Assembly (NCBI GenBank): GCA_902760965.1
Contig: CACWIN010000014.1
Location: 1-35,000 of the forward strand
DNA length: 35,000 nucleotides
Source: an uncultured Bacteroidales bacterium
GTDB taxonomy: Bacteria; Bacteroidota; Bacteroidia; Bacteroidales; Bacteroidaceae
Direction of reading: 5' to 3'
Notes under the pieces: model-generated
The model's database searches: none
Seen by the model: only the letters and a program-made list of their open reading frames with translations
What the model was told of the DNA's origin: nothing
Program-made: the position numbers and the translations under genes
Shown: in pieces, positions 32,097-35,000 of the stretch
Position numbering within the stretch: the stretch's first letter is position 1
Layout: each line of letters begins with the position of its first letter

Positions 32097-32369
32097 TTAT
32101 TTAAGTTTGTCCTTTAAAAGTGAACTTGGCTTGTATGTAAGCACAAGTTTTGGCGGAATAAGCATGCGTACGCCGGTTGTAGGATTGACCGATACGCGCT
32201 CGTTCTTTTTTTTGACCTCAAGAACACCAAATCCTGAAAGACTTACGGAATCGCCGTTGCTCCACAGATTTTCCATAACCTCAATCAAGGCCTGAACCTG
32301 ACTGGCTGTCTTTTCCGGCGTCAATTGGCATTTGCCGGATAGTTCTGTCAAAAACTGCTTGTTATTCAT
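32097..32369 (-). CDS. HU-family DNA-binding protein
   Basis: The 90-residue protein is a single HU/IHF domain: N-terminal helices (NNKQFLTELSGKCQLTPEKT), the beta saddle GFGVLEVKKKNERVSVNPTTG, the arm VRMLIPPKLVLTYKPS and a C-terminal helix. The arm has IPP where classical HU has the intercalating Pro, so it should bind and bend DNA. It lies between rimO (15 bases after it) and the HU-LysM gene (9 bases before it). It may form homodimers or pair with the HU domain of its neighbour. Confidence 0.9.
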   Translation of the reverse strand: MNNKQFLTELSGKCQLTPEKTASQVQALIEVMENLWSNGDSVSLSGFGVLEVKKKNERVSVNPTTGVRMLIPPKLVLTYKPSSLLKDKLK

Positions 32370-32384
32370 ATAGGTTAGTTGTTA

Positions 32385-33680
32385 TTACTCTACTTTTCCA
32401 TACAGGTCAAAGGCATCGGCCTCGGTAACCCTGACAATTACAAACCGGCCTATGGGGAGCTCCCGGTCAGCTTTAATAAGCACCTCCGGATCAACCTCGG
32501 GCGAATCAAACTCAGTGCGGCCTATGTAATAATCGCCCTCCAGACGGTCAATCATGGTCTTGAACAAGCCTCCCACCTTGGATTCGCTTATCTGAGCCGA
32601 AATATCCTGCTGCACACGCATAAGGCGTGACAGACGGGCCTGCTTTACATCGTCAGTGATATCGTCCTTATAGTGGATGGCCGAATATGTGCCGTCAACC
32701 TGACAGTATGCAAAGGCACCCATGCGCTCAAAACGCTGCTCCTTAACAAAATCCACAAGTTGGTTAAAGTCATCATCGGTCTCACCCGGAAAACCTACCA
32801 TGAGAGTGGTACGCAAGTGTATTCCGGGAACCTCCTGACGGATTTTTGCAAGCAAATCACGGGTTTCCTGAGCCGTAATATTCCTGTGCATGCGCTTTAA
32901 TACAGGGTCACTGATATGCTGAAGCGCAATATCCATATACTTGCACACATTGTCACGCTGACGCATTACCGGCAGCAGGTCCAATGGAAAGTTATTGGGA
33001 TAGCCGTAATGAAGGCGCAGCCACTCCACTCCCGGAATGTCTGACAAACGCTGTACAAGCTCTGCGATGGTTGACTTGTGAGCAACGTCAGTTCCGTAAT
33101 AAGTGAGGTCCTGAGCTATGAGCTGGATCTCCTTTACGCCTTTTGCCACAAGCTTGCGGGCCTCGTCAAGAATGTCATCCTGGCTGCGTGAACGGTATTT
33201 GCCGGTCATAAGCGGTATTGCGCAGTATGCACAGCCGCGGTTGCACCCTTCGGCAATCTTTAGATACGCATAATGAGGCGGAGTTGTAATTACACGGTCG
33301 TTCTCAATCTCCCCGTGCCATTGCTGCCCCATCTCCTTTATTATGCCGTTCCAGTCAAACTTTCCGTACCAGCCGTCAACCTCAGGGATTTCGGCCATAA
33401 GCTCCTTATGGAACTTTTGCGACAGGCATCCCATTACGAACACACGCCCTACCTTTCCGGTTTTTTTTAGTTGGCAGCATTCCAGAATCATATTGATTGA
33501 TTCCTCCTGCGCATCGCCAATAAAGCCGCATGTATTGATAATTACAGTCTCGGCGCTAACCTTGTCGGGATCATGTCTCACCTTAATGCCGTTAGCTCGG
33601 AATTGAGCTATAAGTTTCTCAGAATCAACAAGATTCTTAGAGCATCCTAAAGTGATTATATCCACACTGCCACGCCTCAT
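32385..33680 (-). CDS. rimO: RimO, ribosomal protein uS12 methylthiotransferase
   Basis: With the ATG at 33680 the protein has 431 residues. The N-terminal MTTase domain has three cysteines (C13, C51, C85) for one 4Fe-4S cluster. The radical-SAM core has C146xxxC150xxC153 (EGCNRGCAYCAIPLM), and the end is a TRAM domain (about 370-431). It adds a methylthio group to an aspartate of uS12 near the decoding site. The lack of tRNA-modifying MiaB features and the LGCSKNLVDSE start fit RimO. A TTG two codons upstream overlaps the ftsY stop, but the ATG is preferred. It directly follows ftsY. Confidence 0.95.
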   Translation of the reverse strand: MRRGSVDIITLGCSKNLVDSEKLIAQFRANGIKVRHDPDKVSAETVIINTCGFIGDAQEESINMILECCQLKKTGKVGRVFVMGCLSQKFHKELMAEIPEVDGWYGKFDWNGIIKEMGQQWHGEIENDRVITTPPHYAYLKIAEGCNRGCAYCAIPLMTGKYRSRSQDDILDEARKLVAKGVKEIQLIAQDLTYYGTDVAHKSTIAELVQRLSDIPGVEWLRLHYGYPNNFPLDLLPVMRQRDNVCKYMDIALQHISDPVLKRMHRNITAQETRDLLAKIRQEVPGIHLRTTLMVGFPGETDDDFNQLVDFVKEQRFERMGAFAYCQVDGTYSAIHYKDDITDDVKQARLSRLMRVQQDISAQISESKVGGLFKTMIDRLEGDYYIGRTEFDSPEVDPEVLIKADRELPIGRFVIVRVTEADAFDLYGKVE

Positions 33681-33682
33681 GT

Positions 33683-34642
33683 TCAATCCTGTTTAAATAG
33701 GGAATCCACAAATTCGGTCTTGTTGAACACCTGGAGATTATCTATTGCTTCACCCAGGCCAACGTACTTTACAGGTACCTTGAACTGGTCCGATATGCCA
33801 ATTACAACACCTCCCTTGGCTGTTCCGTCAAGCTTGGTTATGGCCAATTGGGTAACTTTTGTAGCCAGTGTGAACTGCTTGGCCTGCTCAAAGGCATTCT
33901 GGCCTGTGGAACCGTCAAGAACCAGCAGAACATCGTCAGGGGCACCCTCAACAACCTTGTTCATCACGTTGCGTATCTTGGTGAGCTCGTTCATAAGGCC
34001 AACCTTGTTGTGCAGACGTCCGGCCGTATCAATCAGAACCACGTCGGCGCCATTAGCCACGGCATGACTGAGCGTATCATATGCAACCGATGCGGGATCG
34101 GAACCCATTTCCTGCCGTATTACCGGCACGTCAACCCTGCGTCCCCACTCCTGCAGCTGCTCAATGGCTGCGGCACGGAAAGTATCAGCAGCGCCAAGCA
34201 CCACCTTAAGGCCGCGTTTTTTGAACTGGTACGCCAGCTTGCCTATGGTTGTAGTCTTGCCTACTCCGTTTACGCCAACCACAAGTACCACATACGGCTT
34301 GCGGTCCGACGGAACGCTGAACGGCTCGGATTTGTCGTCCGGGTTATTCTCAACCAGCAGGGCCGATATCTCTTCCCTAAGAATGCCGTTCAATTCGGAC
34401 GTACCCATGTATTTGTCACGTGCAACACGCTCCTGGATGCGTTTAATTATCTTAAGGGTGGTCTCTACTCCAACATCGGACGTAATAAGAACCTCCTCAA
34501 GATTGTCCAGTACCTCGTCATCGACAGTGGACTTGCCGGCTACTGCACGGGCTATCTTGGAGAATACGCTGGACTTGGTTTTTTCCAACCCTTTGTCCAG
34601 TACTTCTTTCTTTTCCTTACTAAAAAATGAAAACAATCCCAT
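33683..34642 (-). CDS. ftsY: FtsY, signal recognition particle receptor
   Basis: With the ATG at 34642 (MGLFSFFSKEKKEVLDKGLEKT) the protein has 319 residues. A helical N domain is followed by the SRP GTPase: GVNGVGKTTTIGKLA, DTFRAAAIEQL, DTAGRLHN and TKLDGTAKGG. FtsY brings SRP-bound ribosomes to the Sec translocon. It lacks the long acidic A domain of E. coli FtsY, as usual in Bacteroidetes, and has an amphipathic N-terminal helix instead. A longer frame from 34690 crosses the promoter and is rejected. It heads the ftsY - rimO - HU - HU-LysM operon. Confidence 0.96.
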   Translation of the reverse strand: MGLFSFFSKEKKEVLDKGLEKTKSSVFSKIARAVAGKSTVDDEVLDNLEEVLITSDVGVETTLKIIKRIQERVARDKYMGTSELNGILREEISALLVENNPDDKSEPFSVPSDRKPYVVLVVGVNGVGKTTTIGKLAYQFKKRGLKVVLGAADTFRAAAIEQLQEWGRRVDVPVIRQEMGSDPASVAYDTLSHAVANGADVVLIDTAGRLHNKVGLMNELTKIRNVMNKVVEGAPDDVLLVLDGSTGQNAFEQAKQFTLATKVTQLAITKLDGTAKGGVVIGISDQFKVPVKYVGLGEAIDNLQVFNKTEFVDSLFKQD

Positions 34643-34659
34643 ATGTTCGGTGAATACGG

Positions 34660-34691
34660 CAAAAATATATAAATAAGGTGATAAATGCAAA
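34660..34691 (-). promoter_or_regulatory. Promoter of the ftsY operon (TTTG - 20 bases - TATTTTTG)
   Basis: On the minus strand the -33 TTTG (34688-34691) and the -7 box TATTTTTG (34660-34667) are spaced by 20 bases. The -7 box ends 17 bases before the ftsY ATG, giving a leader of only about 10 bases. Confidence 0.75.
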
Positions 34692-34694
34692 TAA

Positions 34695-34722
34695 TAAGAG
34701 CGGCCCGTTTGGGTCGCTCTTA
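34695..34722 (-). terminator. Terminator of the rpmG - DUF4295 unit
   Basis: TAAGAGCG and CGCTCTTA pair perfectly, with an inner CCC/GGG around GTTT. On the minus strand a T-rich stretch follows. It lies 24 bases after the DUF4295 stop and just before the ftsY promoter. Confidence 0.85.
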
Positions 34723-34746
34723 AGATTATTATGTGTCAAGTTTATC

Positions 34747-34893
34747 TTACTTGATAGCGTCCTTAAGCTGCTCGTCTGATACGATCTGCTCTGTGAACAT
34801 ATAAGCACCGGTCTTGGGTGACTTTACCATCTTAATGACCTTGGCCATTGAGACCTTACCCTGACGCAGGGTAGCAACTACTTTCTTTGCCAT
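34747..34893 (-). CDS. DUF4295-family small basic protein, probably ribosomal
   Basis: The 48-residue basic protein reads MAKKVVATLRQGKVSMAKVI at its start and continues KMVKSPKTGAYMFTEQIV. It matches the DUF4295 family that follows rpmG in Bacteroidetes. A new ribosomal protein, bL38, was found in the Flavobacterium johnsoniae ribosome structure, and I believe it belongs to this family, though I cannot confirm that here. A role on the large subunit is likely from its size, charge and neighbour. The start at 34893 lies 13 bases after the rpmG stop. Confidence 0.88.
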   Translation of the reverse strand: MAKKVVATLRQGKVSMAKVIKMVKSPKTGAYMFTEQIVSDEQLKDAIK

Positions 34894-34906
34894 GGTTTAA
34901 AACGTA

Positions 34907-35000
34907 TTACTTGATCTCACGATGGATTGTCATCCTCTTGAGAATGGGGTTATACTTCTTAAGTTCCAGTCTCTCAGGAGTGTTCTTCCTGTTCTTGGTG
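34907..35000 (-). CDS. rpmG: Ribosomal protein bL33, C-terminal part
   Basis: The last 30 codons read [20 protein letters not shown] followed by [10 protein letters not shown], the conserved C-terminus of bL33. The gene runs off the right edge, so about half is missing. No zinc-ribbon cysteines are visible in this part. It is cotranscribed with the DUF4295 gene and probably with rpmB beyond the edge. Confidence 0.93.
   Translation of the reverse strand, partial: TKNRKNTPERLELKKYNPILKRMTIHREIK

Overview
The window looks like a chromosomal segment of a Bacteroidales bacterium, plausibly a gut or rumen relative of Prevotella or Bacteroides. Four things point there: a complete Bat (aerotolerance) operon; promoters of the Bacteroidetes type (a -7 box of form TAnnTTTG, sometimes with TTTG or TTG about 19-20 bases upstream); almost no Shine-Dalgarno sequences; and the block rpmG - DUF4295 - ftsY - rimO - HU. 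No rRNA, tRNA, CRISPR array or intact transposase gene was seen.

Left part (1-7000) is accessory and scarred. It opens with a broken piece of an InlB-repeat surface protein, then a G+C-rich TauE/SafE permease gene with almost no leader. Two sets of insertion-sequence ends follow with no transposase. Next come a secreted GH95-type glycoside hydrolase, a decayed RhuM-family gene next to a 33-base-spaced repeat, an MBL-fold hydrolase, and a umuDC translesion polymerase operon. The umuDC operon ends in a 36-bp perfect inverted repeat resembling a REP element.

Middle part (7000-21700) is mostly core. On the minus strand, reading down from 17185, are clpC, a terminator, htpG, a terminator, then a two-gene operon of a PlpD-like patatin/Omp85 protein and an acyl-CoA ligase. 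A lipoprotein GH10 xylanase with a Gly/Gln-rich insert inside its catalytic domain follows. On the plus strand, divergent from clpC, are gyrA (apparent TTG start) and a secreted TPR protein closed by a clear terminator.

Right part (21700-35000) holds two minus-strand operons. One is moxR - DUF58 - DUF4381-like - batA - batB - batC - batD - batE - PAP2 phosphatase, possibly reaching a small DNA-binding protein. It encodes an envelope machine of a MoxR ATPase, paired VWA proteins, TPR partners and SH3/BatD exported domains. The other is ftsY - rimO - small HU - HU/transmembrane/LysM fusion, with a textbook promoter. The fusion is the most intriguing protein here: one chain could bind DNA in the cytoplasm, cross the inner membrane and bind peptidoglycan. 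The window ends in a ribosomal protein unit (rpmG and a 48-residue DUF4295 protein) with its own terminator.
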